64,000 nt of DNA from Nitrospira_E sp052156535 (GCF_052156535.1 NZ_JBQKUP010000039.1:124001-188000); one strand, 5' to 3'; shown: positions 1 through 8,918, counted from the first letter of the stretch. Program-made: numbers and translations. The notes: generated from the sequence alone by a model not told the origin.

Positions 1-501
1 GGGGGGATCACCAATCAACGTAGCGGTGCCACCTGTATTGGAGGCATTAATCTCTGCAAAGAGCAGAGGGTACGGATTGATTTTCAGCTCGTCAGCAATA
101 AGCAAGGTAACGGGAGCGACCAACAGCACCGTCGTGACATTATCCAAAAATGCCGAGAGCACAGCGGTCACAATTGAAAGCATAACCAGGATGCCCCACG
201 GACTGCCCTTGGCCGCCTTCGCGGCTTTGATCGCCAGAAATTGAAAGATTCCGCATTCTTTGGTAATTCCGACCAGGATCATCATGCCGGTGAGTAGGCC
301 GATGGTATTGAAATCAATGCCTTGAATCGCTTGGTCCTGTGTGAGGACTCCTGTTCCAATAACGGCAGCGGCTCCAAGAAGCGCTACAATCGCCCGGTTA
401 AACCGTTCAGCGATAATGACGGCATAGGTCAATATTAAAATTGATGTAGCCACCCAAAGTGGGGAGAACCCAAAGATGGTCTGGATAGGTGTCTCGTGCA
501 T
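1..501 (-). CDS. ArsB/NhaD-family permease, N-terminal part (cut by window edge)
   Basis: Reading the minus strand from an ATG at 501 gives 167 open codons running off the window start. The translation begins MHETPIQTIFGFSPLWVA and has several hydrophobic segments. It contains GLLTGMMILVGI, a DNVTT motif and a GGTATLIGDPP end, which are hallmarks of the ArsB/NhaD (SLC13-like ion transporter) superfamily. Members are inner-membrane Na+/H+ antiporters or anion permeases; the substrate cannot be told from the N-terminal part. It lies 43 bp downstream of the SulP gene on the same strand, so co-transcription is likely. The SulP plus Na+/H+ antiporter arrangement recurs twice more in this window. 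Confidence 0.85.
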   Translation of the reverse strand, partial: MHETPIQTIFGFSPLWVATSILILTYAVIIAERFNRAIVALLGAAAVIGTGVLTQDQAIQGIDFNTIGLLTGMMILVGITKECGIFQFLAIKAAKAAKGSPWGILVMLSIVTAVLSAFLDNVTTVLLVAPVTLLIADELKINPYPLLFAEINASNTGGTATLIGDPP

Positions 502-544
502 ATTTCTAAAAACCCAATTTTCAGGGTCAAAAAAGCGGGCCTGT

Positions 545-2236
545 TCAGGGAGTCGCAGGAAGATTTTTGTTTGGTGCTGAAGGTTGTGATGGGTCCTGAG
601 AGGGGGCTCCTTCTACCAAGGAGGCTTTCTGCAGAGCATCCAAACGGCTGGCAAAGCGATGGCCAGGCCGAATCTGCACCAGCACTCCCAAGCCATCCAA
701 TGCCTTGGTCACGTGAGGCTGCATGCCCACGAAGAAGAGATGTTGGTGGTGGGCCTTGACGATATTCAACATATCTTCCACCGCCAACGCTGCTGTCCCG
801 TCAATGGCCGGGACTTTGGATAAATCCAAAACTACGCTAGAAAACGTATTAAAGCCCGGGACGGTTTCCAAGCGGCGGACCATGGTTTTGGCCGATCCAA
901 AGCTCATGGGGCCATCCACATGAATCAAGAGAATTTTCCCATTGGCTTGTTCCAGAATTGTGGCTTCTTCCGGTAAAAGAGGGGTGCTGGGAGTTGGATT
1001 CGTCACGATGTGGAGATTAGCCAGCTCCAAATCCGCCATGCGTTTGACAAAGAACAGACTGGCAAAGACCATTCCCACCGCCACGGCGGTAATGAGATCC
1101 ACGAGAACGGTGGTCAGTAACACTACTGTCATGATGACGACATCGATACGGGGGGCTTGCAGGATGTGTCGTAAGAACCGCCAATCAATAATATCAAGGC
1201 CAACTTTGAAAAGGATGCCGCCGAGAACGGCTAGGGGAATTTTCTCGGCCAAAGGACCAAGTCCCAAAAGAACTGCCAATAAAATTATGGAGTGAAGTAC
1301 GCCGGAGATCGGTGTCCGTCCTCCGGTTCGGATATTGGCTACCGACCGCATGGTGGCTCCGGCGCCTGGGAGACCTCCAAATACCCCGGCGACCATGTTC
1401 CCTATGCCCTGGCCGATAAGCTCACGGTCCGGGTCATGTTGGGTCCGGGTCATGTTATCGCAGACCAGGCTGGTTAATAGGCTGTCGATTGCTCCCAATA
1501 CAGCCAGGATGGCCGCTGATTCCAGTACGATTTGCAAGGTGTCCCAGGTGAATGTTGGCATGAGAGGGGTGGGGAATCCCCGTGGAACCTCTCCGATGGT
1601 AGGAGCATCAGGAAGAAAAGCATAGGCGAGTGGGGTAACCACGAGGAGGGCCAATAAAGAAGGAGGAGTCACCTTTGCAATCCTACCGGGAGTCAAATAC
1701 ATAATGGCCAAAACAAGGACTCCGGAAATGGCGGCATCCCACACCGGATTTCCATAAAATCCCGGAATTGCCTTGAGTGTCATGACTACACCTTCGGGGC
1801 TGGCAGCATGGCCAACCAGGGGGCCCAATTGCAAAATGAGAATGATACAGCCGATGCCGCTCATGAACCCGGAGACCACCGGATATGGGACCAACGCGAT
1901 GTACTGTCCCACCTTGGAAAGTCCCAACAGGATTTGAAAGACACCGCCAAGAATTACGCCCATCAGGGCCAAACCAGGATTGCCTGCGAAGATTGTGACG
2001 ATTCCAGCCATCACCACAGTCATGGGGCCCGTGGGGCCGGAAACCTGAGCGGGGGTACCTCCGAAAAGTGCAGCAAAAAATCCGACGAATATCGCCCCGT
2101 ATAAACCGGCAATGGCTCCTAATCCAGAGGCGACGCCAAAAGCGAGCGCCAACGGTAGGGCCACGACAGCGGCAACCATCCCTCCGTAGATATCACCGCG
2201 AAGGTTGTTGAAATGTAACCCGTGAACAAGCCCCAT
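545..2236 (-). CDS. SulP family inorganic anion transporter with STAS domain
   Basis: A 563-residue inner-membrane transporter. The N-terminal part carries the SulP core (NLRGDIYGG, VALPLALAFGVASGLGAIAGLYGA, SGPTGPMT) and residues ~1-400 are mostly transmembrane. A STAS domain follows at about 430-550 (HVDGPMSFGSAK, LDLSKVPAIDGTAAL). SulP proteins move sulfate, bicarbonate or other anions, often coupled to Na+ or H+; BicA is the bicarbonate member. Substrate is not proven here, but the carbon-uptake genes in the window favour bicarbonate. It is strongly similar to the SulP at 40044-41753, suggesting duplication. No clear Shine-Dalgarno sequence precedes the ATG. An ArsB/NhaD permease follows directly. 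Confidence 0.92.
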   Translation of the reverse strand: MGLVHGLHFNNLRGDIYGGMVAAVVALPLALAFGVASGLGAIAGLYGAIFVGFFAALFGGTPAQVSGPTGPMTVVMAGIVTIFAGNPGLALMGVILGGVFQILLGLSKVGQYIALVPYPVVSGFMSGIGCIILILQLGPLVGHAASPEGVVMTLKAIPGFYGNPVWDAAISGVLVLAIMYLTPGRIAKVTPPSLLALLVVTPLAYAFLPDAPTIGEVPRGFPTPLMPTFTWDTLQIVLESAAILAVLGAIDSLLTSLVCDNMTRTQHDPDRELIGQGIGNMVAGVFGGLPGAGATMRSVANIRTGGRTPISGVLHSIILLAVLLGLGPLAEKIPLAVLGGILFKVGLDIIDWRFLRHILQAPRIDVVIMTVVLLTTVLVDLITAVAVGMVFASLFFVKRMADLELANLHIVTNPTPSTPLLPEEATILEQANGKILLIHVDGPMSFGSAKTMVRRLETVPGFNTFSSVVLDLSKVPAIDGTAALAVEDMLNIVKAHHQHLFFVGMQPHVTKALDGLGVLVQIRPGHRFASRLDALQKASLVEGAPSQDPSQPSAPNKNLPATP

Positions 2237-2412
2237 AGGGCATATCCTAGGATAAAAGATGAAGACAAACTGGGCGAGGATTTCACTCTATCCCACTGTT
2301 CTTCGTCAAGTGGGAAGCGAAAAAGGTTTTCCAAAGGACAACATGGAAAAAATGAATAAGATTTGGGAGAGGGAGGTGACCGAAAAGGGCTGAATTTTTT
2401 ATACAGTAAAGG

Positions 2413-2988
2413 TTACTTAAGGGGAATTAAAATTTCCAGTCCTCCCATGACATCATTTAATTTAAAGTCCCGTTTGGGACTTTCCTTGTGCGCATTATGG
2501 CAGTTGACGCAGGCTCGGCTCACCGCTCGATCAGGAAAAATAGCTTGATAATAAGACTGGTTGTCTATCTGGATTTCTTGTTCAGTCACTTCTCCATATT
2601 CCACAACTTGTTCCAGGGCTTTACGTTCACGGTCATTGTGAGGCGCATTCTCCGGGTTCAATGGCCAAAGACCCATCAATCGGTATCGAAACGGTTTGCC
2701 GGCAACCTGTAATCCACGGGAGGCTTCTTTGAAAAATTGTGCGGGCAAAGGCAATGTCCGTTCTTCCCGCCAATTTTCCGTTGCGGTCACAATTAGCATG
2801 TCTTCCATCCGTTCCACGACATGTTGGGTGTAAAAGGTCCGGTCTGCTTGAAGAACGGCATGTAAATAGTTTGCAACCACACGAATAGGCATGCCCTCCT
2901 GTGGTACAAGTCGCCCTCCGATACCCACACCAATTCCCAAGGAAATGAGAATGGAGAAAAGAAGTATGAAATAGAACTGACGGGTCAT
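2413..2988 (-). CDS. DUF3365 (Tll0287-like) mono-haem c-type protein
   Basis: 191 residues. An N-terminal hydrophobic segment (residues ~5-27) acts as signal or anchor, so the protein is expected on the periplasmic face. A single CxxCH haem-c motif (ACVNCHNAHKESPKRDFK) lies near residue 161, followed by NDVMGGLEI; this C-terminal layout is typical of DUF3365 proteins, which are haem-binding and often act as redox sensors or small electron carriers. The PLNPENAPHNDRE stretch is also typical. Nothing in the neighbourhood identifies a partner. The role here is unknown; haem attachment is supported by the motif only. Confidence 0.85.
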   Translation of the reverse strand: MTRQFYFILLFSILISLGIGVGIGGRLVPQEGMPIRVVANYLHAVLQADRTFYTQHVVERMEDMLIVTATENWREERTLPLPAQFFKEASRGLQVAGKPFRYRLMGLWPLNPENAPHNDRERKALEQVVEYGEVTEQEIQIDNQSYYQAIFPDRAVSRACVNCHNAHKESPKRDFKLNDVMGGLEILIPLK

Positions 2989-3199
2989 AAATTTACCTAA
3001 CTTGTGGACCTACATACCATTTTTTTGTACAAGTTTACTCTTTGCTTGAGTGGGAGTTATACAAAACTATAGCAGGAGATCAACAAGACCTCATACTTTT
3101 TAAAAATTTAAATTGTGTTTAGGGCAATCAGACGTTGGGCCAAGAGCAGACGAAGAGCAGCAACCAACAGAGTTAGGAAAAACCAAAGGGGTACGGAAA

Positions 3200-3274
3200 T
3201 TAATCCAATCCCAATCGATTCATCAATGCAATGACTATGATTGTCAAAATTGCGATGAGAGGGACATGTTCCAT
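3200..3274 (-). CDS. Tiny single-TM peptide, second of a tandem pair
   Basis: A 24-residue ORF that starts one base after the stop of the preceding 18-residue ORF, suggesting coupled translation. The peptide (MEHVPLIAILTIIVIALMNR...) is almost entirely one hydrophobic helix. Just beyond its stop, in another frame, another hydrophobic run (SVPLWFFLTLLVAALRLLLA) reaches a TAA at 3108, so a frameshift of a roughly 53-residue, two-helix protein is an alternative. I do not recognise it. The sequence shows only plausible translation and membrane character. Confidence 0.4.
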   Translation of the reverse strand: MEHVPLIAILTIIVIALMNRLGLD

Positions 3275-3275
3275 G

Positions 3276-3332
3276 TTAAAACCTCGAAAGTACCGCCCAG
3301 GTGATAAGTAAAATAAGGGTAAAGCCTTCCAT
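3276..3332 (-). CDS. Tiny single-TM peptide, first of a tandem pair
   Basis: An 18-residue ORF (MEGFTLILLITWAVLSRF) with a strong Shine-Dalgarno sequence AGGAGG eight bases before its ATG, unusual for a chance ORF. Its stop is followed immediately by the ATG of the 24-residue hydrophobic ORF. Both could be small membrane peptides of a larger complex or toxin-like peptides; neither is recognised. It lies alone between the mono-haem protein and the insertion sequence. Confidence 0.45.
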   Translation of the reverse strand: MEGFTLILLITWAVLSRF

Positions 3333-3714
3333 TTTATCGTCCTCCTAATACCTTTTAATCTCGTATGACTGCTAAAAGAAGCAAGGCAAATGCCAAATGT
3401 GTTTATTGGGATGATTGATAAATTAATTAATTATTTCAATATGTTATGTGTCAAAAAAAAAGTGCATTCATTCCTACCCATGAAAACGAGCGGATTTATC
3501 AAGTAAGGACTGTGCGATATCGCTCTAAATCGGAAGGTAATGGATAGATGAAAAGAACTCCAAACAGGGGTGGGTAGAATTGGAAAGCCGCTGCGGTTAA
3601 GAAGATGAAACCTTTGAGAAATCACCGAGTATTTTCAAAATTTACCATGTCTAAGGGTAGCCAGAAATAGGATATGTCAGGTGTGAAGATATGGGGGCTC
3701 GGATGTCCTAGGTC
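3333..3714. other. AT-rich intergenic stretch without a supported gene
   Basis: Between the tiny ORF pair and the insertion sequence. It contains poly-A and AT runs (about 3416-3460) and short ORFs in all frames, but none has a ribosome binding site plus recognisable protein character. Confidence 0.5.
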
Positions 3715-3720
3715 TAATTA

Positions 3721-5440
3721 GGGCTTGCTGAAAAAAGCATGTTCCATGATTCGCTCAAAATCCCGCGAGAAATTGTGGATCCCTTGGCCCTTTGCCCTCG
3801 ACACCATAGACACGAGAGTCCCGGAAGTTTGCTTGCATCTGGAGCCACCAGGTATCCAGCAGGCCGTTCCACATACTCCTCCAGTCCCGCCACCAAGAAC
3901 ACAGCCAAGAAAAAATAGCTCGGGTGAGGAGATGCTCCAAATTCATCACCAAAAATGACACGTGAATCATCGTTTCGGAGGTCCGCGCCAGCTTGGCCAT
4001 CAGACGTCCGAGCCCATACCGGCGTTTGCCTTCTCCCAACTTGCCTTCAATGGCCATCCGAGCGGTCGCATCGTTACGAGTCTGTTGGCGATCCTGTTTT
4101 ACCTGCTCGGCGGTGGCCTCGGTGATCGTTCGTGGGCGGCCCAACGGCGGCCCGGAAAGGCGAATGCCTCGACTGGCACAGACACGACGGTTCTCACGCG
4201 TGCGATAGATTTGGTCCACGTGTACCGAAGCGGTATCATGTCCAAACCGTCGACGATACGCATCGATCTGTGGCACGAGATCCACGGATTCGTTGTAGGC
4301 GTCCCAGCTGATGCGATCCACAAAGCTGACCCCGTCCACCAGGCTCACCGAGATTTTCGCGCCAAACTCCACGGGAGTGCCCGCTTTGCCACGCACGATG
4401 GGACGGACATGAGGCTGACCAAGGCTAACGAGGCGATCCGCAATGCGATGACAGCGGTGTGTGTACATCCAACGCTGTTGCCGATAGAGTTCGTGAATGA
4501 CCAGCAGCTGCCGGTAGTGTGTCCGGGGTAAGGACATAAGTCGCCCTTCTTGCGCCAGGACGGCAATGGCGCCCAGATTGCGCCGGAGATAGCGGAGTTG
4601 CGCTCCAAGGCCTTTCCTGAGTTTCTGCTTCCCTGGGTTCTTCGCTTTGGCGACGCGCAAATAGGCTTGCCGTGCCTTCTGCCGATAGGTGCGCGGCTTC
4701 TGCTTCGGAGTGGCTCGACACGCCTGCAGATGATCGATGATGGCTTCCGTTTTCTCTAGCGCGTCGTTCAGCAGCTTGAGGTCTGTCGGATAAGTGATAT
4801 CCGCGGGCACACAGGTGGCATCAACGAGCAACTGGCCGTTCGGGGAAGCGGGCTCGTCCTTGTCTTTTGCGTCGACCAGGTCCGGGTTGGGCGGGACATC
4901 CGGTGTCGGTTGGGCGTCCGCAATCAGCTGGGCAATGGCCTCATTGATGGCTCCTAAGCTGTCATGAGTGAATCGTTTGCGAAAGGTGGTGAGCAAGGAG
5001 TGATGGAAGGGGGCCTCATGGAGTACCAACACGAGGCCCAAGAAGTATTGCAGATAGGGGTTTTCGGCAATCTGCTCCACCAGTTCACGATCCGTCACCC
5101 CCAGCCGTTCTTTTACGATGAGGGCACCCAGCGCGAGGCGGGACGGCTTCGCCGGCGAGCCCAGGTCCTCTTGGGAAAACTGTTAGGCATAGGCCGTCTC
5201 AACGGCGGCCCAGGGAATCTGTTTGGCCAACATCACCTAACGATTATCATGGCGGAGCTTCCCACCAAAGGGCAGAATGAAATCTTCAAAGGCCAACTGA
5301 TTGACAGCGGGTTGTCGATACATGAAGTCTCCTGGTGCAAGCTTTTAGGGGGTGGGAAGACGATATCTGTGCACGGCACCCCTGGTTGTACAAGCAAAAG
5401 CCCGCTCGAATCACCTCATTAGGCTTTTATCAGCAAGCCC
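3721..5440 (-). mobile_element. IS5/IS1182-like insertion sequence, about 1.72 kb
   Basis: Terminal inverted repeats begin GGGCTTGCTGA at both ends, followed by A or T and then AAAAGC (17 of 18 matching): left 3721-3738, right 5423-5440. TAATTA flanks both sides. The interior is filled by one transposase reading frame on the minus strand. The element is more GC-rich than the surrounding AT-rich intergenic DNA, as expected for a recent arrival. It separates the tiny ORF pair from the broken carbonic anhydrase gene but does not interrupt either. Confidence 0.88.
3755..5323 (-). pseudogene. IS5/IS1182-like transposase with two nonsense codons
   Basis: The full frame starts at ATG 5323 (MYRQPAVNQLAFEDFILPFG) and runs to 3755, about 522 codons. 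It is interrupted by a TAG in KLRHDNR*VMLAK, where a Trp codon would be expected, and by a TAA in ETAYA*QFSQEDLG. After the second stop it is open to the end: RLALGALIVKERLGVTDRE and ENPYLQYFLG are typical of the DUF772 N-terminal domain of IS5/IS1182-type transposases, and a DDE domain with LVDATCVPADITYP follows. A 447-residue product from the GTG at 5098 would lack part of the N-terminal domain. The element is probably immobile unless supplied in trans. Confidence 0.85.
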
Positions 5441-5466
5441 TAATTAGTAAAAAAGATTTTAAATTT

Positions 5467-6234
5467 TTACAGTAATGGATTTCTTTCCCCATCAACGAAA
5501 ACATAAGAAGTCTCGATCCAAATCCAGTCTTTATGGGTTGGACCGTGAATTTGCACACCGGTAAATACCGCATAGTCCGTTTTGTTGGGATCGACGGTTA
5601 GTTGGATCATCCGTTCAAGATCTTCTCTGATGATATGTTGGGTGGCTTTGGTCAAAGTGACCAAACCGGGAATTTCTCCGAATCAAAATTTTCTAAACAG
5701 GCGTCGCGTTAGGAGGCTCTGCTCCACGTCGTCTGGATTCAGGTCCAGGCTGGCTTCTCCTCGAGAACGGTCTTGGAGAATCCTAATCAATGCGCCACAA
5801 GCTTGGGACAGGGCTTGGCGCCCTGTGCGGCGACAATTTCCGAAAGTGCCATTTTCATCAATGGCGATATGGGGAAAGGCAAAATATACGTATCTTTCTC
5901 TGCCATCAGTATTGGGTGCATGATGATGGGCCGCTTGAAATCCCATAACACCCAGATACAACATTCCGACCAGACTTGAAAAGTTAAATGCTCCATTCCA
6001 GGCATTATGGAGTCTGTTCATGAATGGGGTAGCAATTTCGTCTCGACACACGCTCACTCAGGCGATTGAGTTTGTCTGATTCATGCCAAAAGGATGTAAC
6101 CGGAATTGGGAATATTCCACGAAGGCATCGGAGGGGTAGGCACCTGGAAAATTCCCTTCCAAGGTTTTCTTGAAATCGAGGGACCCTGGAGGAGTTTTTG
6201 GTGAAGGAGAAACGGGTGCTGACAGAGTCGGCAT
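5467..6234 (-). pseudogene. LCIB-like (theta-type) carbonic anhydrase, broken by two TGA codons
   Basis: One frame from ATG 6234 to 5467 (255 codons) reads as an LCIB-family protein, the zinc carbonic anhydrases also called theta class. N-terminal region: NFPGAYPSDAF and RLHPFGMNQTNSIA; core: VCRDE, FNFSSLVGMLYLG, AAHHHAPN, GRERYVYFAFPHIAID, SQACGALI; end: LTVDPNKTDYAVFTGVQIHGP. The presumed zinc ligands (Cys of VCRDE, His of the HHH run, Cys of ACGAL) and the Asp/Arg of CRDE are kept. A TGA at 6058-6060 sits where relatives have Cys just before VxVCRDE, and a TGA at 5683-5685 follows LLTRRLFRKF. No ordinary frameshift is seen, so decay is recent, or the stops are read through or are sequence errors. 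Restart at GTG 6057 is possible but would lose the N-terminal region. Confidence 0.8.
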
Positions 6235-6803
6235 GGGCGCATTTTCCTTTTTCGATGAGTTTTCGGAATGTAAATATTCTCAATAAAGAATTGGTCGAAG
6301 CAAAAGGAGTGCCAGCCCTGGACTCTGCTTTTCCCTGAAAAATACAAGAATTTACTTGGGTTTATTGGTATTTGCTTTTCCTTTGACAACGCAGCGGTAG
6401 GGAATGGGTGCGGGATCGCACCATGTGAACAGTGCTAAAAGTTCTTGAATAATAATTGTTCGGGTTCAGGTAAGGACAATAGTTGGTTGCAATGCATAGC
6501 TCTATTGAACTGGTAAAAAATCTTTCCCAGGCGGAAAATTCGGCGGCGTTTGGAAAGGAAGGCTCTTTCTTCAGAACCTCTTACGCCCTTTTCAGTGGAG
6601 AATTATTGAGGATGATAATATGTGGAAGGAAAGTTCCGGCGAATGTGTTTAAACCAATCGGTGGGCCATAACAACTGCCTGTCAAAGGCTTGAAGTTCTG
6701 CCCTTGAGCTCAGTGAGTATAGAGGAATCTTACCCCGTATCAATAGAAGAAGAATGTGTCAAAAGGGAAAGGCGAATGAATGGAGGAACTACCGCCTACT
6801 TTC
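6235..6803. other. Intergenic stretch, no supported gene
   Basis: Short ORFs exist on both strands (for example 6483-6671 plus) but lack a ribosome binding site and recognisable composition. No strong hairpin was found. Confidence 0.5.
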
Positions 6804-8192
6804 TCAGGATCCCTCTGTCTCGTGGGAGAAGTTTTTCCGTAATTGAATATGTTCATCCAGTGTCCGTGTAGAAATGTGAAGATAGCCAGCCGCCTGTTCT
6901 TTGTCCTGCTTGGTGAATCTCAAGACCTCATTAATCACCATGACTTGAATATCTTGTAGACTGTGTTGGCCGATTTCAAAGAGCACCCGACCAGTATTTG
7001 GAGGGAGACCTTCTCCGCTGCCAGGATGTTGAGAGTAAAAATCCAGAGAAGTAAGGACAGGTCCTTGCGAGCACAACACCGCTCTGCGAATCATAGCCTC
7101 TAATTCTCGAATATTCCCAGGGAATTGGTACGTATCCAATAGCGGAGGTACCGAAGAATCAATGTCGAGTTTTGGACGGCCGATCTCTTCACCATAGGCG
7201 TGAATGGTTTTGATCACCAAAGGGATGATATCTTCTTTCCGTTCCCGGAGGGGAGGAATGAAGAGTTGCTGTTTTTCGAGTAGCGAACGTAACTCTGGAT
7301 GAAATATTTCCTGGTAGCCCGGTTGATCCAGTGGAATCGAACTGGTCACCACAAGTCGATTGTTGATGGGGAGTCGGTCAAATCCTCCCATTCGACAAAA
7401 TGCACGTGTACGAATGGCCTCGGCCAATGATCCCTGAATGGGAATTGGCAGATGTTCAATCTCATCAACAAATAGGGTACCCCCATCGGAATGTTCAAAT
7501 GCTCCTGGCATGCTTTGGCTTGCACCACTAAATGCTCCGCGTTCATATCCAAATATTTGAGGTTCAAGGAGTGATCCCCTCTGTTCGTTGCAACTGACGG
7601 TGACAAACGGGCCGAGCTGTTTGTGGCTGTTATAATGAAGAATGCGTGCCAAGAATTCTTTTCCCGTCCCAACCTCCCCTTGAAGAAACACTAAGGGGAC
7701 GTCTTGGGTGTCGAAAAATTTGAGTTGTTCAATGACCTTGGTCATGGCTGGACTCCTGGCGATCACATGTTCCCAGGAATATTGACGTTGTTTCTCAGAA
7801 GCAGAAAACTCAATTCGACGCCGTAGCTCCAGGAAGGTGATGGCTCGATGTAAGGCTGGATCAACCGTTGAAAAATCAATGGATTTTATCAAAAAATCAT
7901 AAGCTCCGAGCCGCATCGCCTCCACCGCATCTTCCACGCTTCCATAAGCAGTCAACATGACAACCAGGGTTTTCGGGATCTTTTGTCGAATTTGGCGTAA
8001 GGTTTCGAGTCCATCCATTTCCGGCATTTTAAGATCCAGGAATAGCAAATCAGGCAGTTCATGCTCCAAAGCCTCAATGAGCGTGGGTCCTGAATGGAAA
8101 CTTCTTACAAGGTGCCCTTTTTTCACCAACCGGCGACTTAACGCAGAACATACGTTTTGATCATCGTCGGTCACATAAATTGTTGCACGCAT
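6804..8192 (-). CDS. NtrC-like response regulator with degenerate sigma-54 contact and arginine-finger motifs
   Basis: 462 residues: receiver (acidic cluster TDDD at 8-11, phospho-acceptor Asp53 in FLDLKMP, MLTAYGS, FLIKS), AAA+ domain (Walker A GEVGTGKE near 172, Walker B LFVDEIE, sensor II FPGNIRELE) and a Fis-like C-terminal helix-turn-helix (EQAAGYLHISTRTLDEHI). It closely resembles the regulator at 15552-16940 over its whole length. The sigma-54-contacting GAFTGA loop reads GAFSGA, and the FREDLFFRL arginine-finger region of the paralogue is replaced by FHPELRSLLEKQQL. No histidine kinase lies beside it. It may have lost sigma-54 activation and act as a phospho-dependent DNA-binding regulator; this is inference. 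Confidence 0.88.
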   Translation of the reverse strand: MRATIYVTDDDQNVCSALSRRLVKKGHLVRSFHSGPTLIEALEHELPDLLFLDLKMPEMDGLETLRQIRQKIPKTLVVMLTAYGSVEDAVEAMRLGAYDFLIKSIDFSTVDPALHRAITFLELRRRIEFSASEKQRQYSWEHVIARSPAMTKVIEQLKFFDTQDVPLVFLQGEVGTGKEFLARILHYNSHKQLGPFVTVSCNEQRGSLLEPQIFGYERGAFSGASQSMPGAFEHSDGGTLFVDEIEHLPIPIQGSLAEAIRTRAFCRMGGFDRLPINNRLVVTSSIPLDQPGYQEIFHPELRSLLEKQQLFIPPLRERKEDIIPLVIKTIHAYGEEIGRPKLDIDSSVPPLLDTYQFPGNIRELEAMIRRAVLCSQGPVLTSLDFYSQHPGSGEGLPPNTGRVLFEIGQHSLQDIQVMVINEVLRFTKQDKEQAAGYLHISTRTLDEHIQLRKNFSHETEGS

Positions 8193-8475
8193 AGCAGTCC
8201 TTGTTTAGGAAATCAATAAAGAAAATTGTACCGCCATCTTATTGTACTTTCCCATCTTTGGTCATCGATATCAACCGCAGAGGAGTTCTGGAAACAGTGA
8301 TTTTTTCGGTTTGGGTCTTTTGTAATAATTGGAAAGAGAGCCTCAGCCATCGTCCTGAATTCATGGGTAATGGATAACTGTCAGGACTGACTTTCGGAAG
8401 ATCTGGGCCTCATGAACCATGAATGAGGTAAAGGCAATGTGTTTGGATGTCGCATATCCTTTTTGGTTGCCACAC

Positions 8476-8604
8476 TCACCATGGCTCCCCCGCATAGCGC
8501 AGAGGTTCAACCATTTCAAAGTAGTTGTACGTTTCGGCCAGGTAGATGCCGATCGCCAACCCGAGAATAACAATAAACAATCATGCTTTAGTTATTGTGT
8601 TCAT
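8476..8604 (-). pseudogene. Small single-TM ORF interrupted by TGA
   Basis: ATG 8604 follows AGAGGAC (a good ribosome binding site) and gives MNTITKA, then TGA at 8581-8583. The same frame continues without a break as a membrane helix and a polar tail (LFIVILGLAIGIYLAETYNY, ending GEPW) to TGA at 8476. A single TGG-to-TGA change would explain it, giving a 42-residue protein. Alternatively translation restarts at the TTG at 8580, directly after the stop, giving 34 residues. Not recognised; resembles the other tiny membrane ORFs of the window in size and ribosome binding site. Confidence 0.45.
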
Positions 8605-8918
8605 TATCGCGTCCTCTTTTCAAACGCTATTACGCAAAGTCTATACCCATAGGGCACCTCTGGAATTTTTGTGTTCAACAGTTGAGCCCCACCAATGGTA
8701 TTCGTTGGTTCCACACAATTATCAGTCATGTCCGTATCAATAAATTTTGCGCCTTATTGCCGAACACGATCAGCCGGCGTGCGATGATGCACAGGGGGTT
8801 ATGTGTGAAATGGCACCATTTTTCAGATTTTGGTCACTGTGCATGAAGGCAGAAGCCAGGGCAAAATAATAGGAACATAAGGCAAATTTTGCAAATCAAT
8901 CGCAATCAACTGCACCAC
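8605..8918. other. Intergenic stretch upstream of the porin
   Basis: No supported gene. ORFs on the plus strand here (8546-8846) overlap one another in different frames and have no ribosome binding site or recognisable product. Confidence 0.5.

Larger units (their letters stand above)
3715..5446. repeat. Candidate 6-bp target duplication TAATTA around the IS
   Basis: TAATTA occurs at 3715-3720 immediately before the left inverted repeat and at 5441-5446 immediately after the right one. Because TAATTA is its own reverse complement, the bases could equally be part of longer inverted repeats, so the exact duplication length (3 to 6) cannot be fixed. Confidence 0.55.

Noticed and set aside
5467..8604. 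TGA codons inside three otherwise good frames suggested an altered genetic code
   Set aside because: Several intact genes here end at TGA (for example the NtrC regulator at 16940) and long genes show no internal TGA, so the standard code is used.
8815..8832. TGGCACC followed by a T-rich stretch as a sigma-54 promoter
   Set aside because: No GC at the -12 element with the required spacing.
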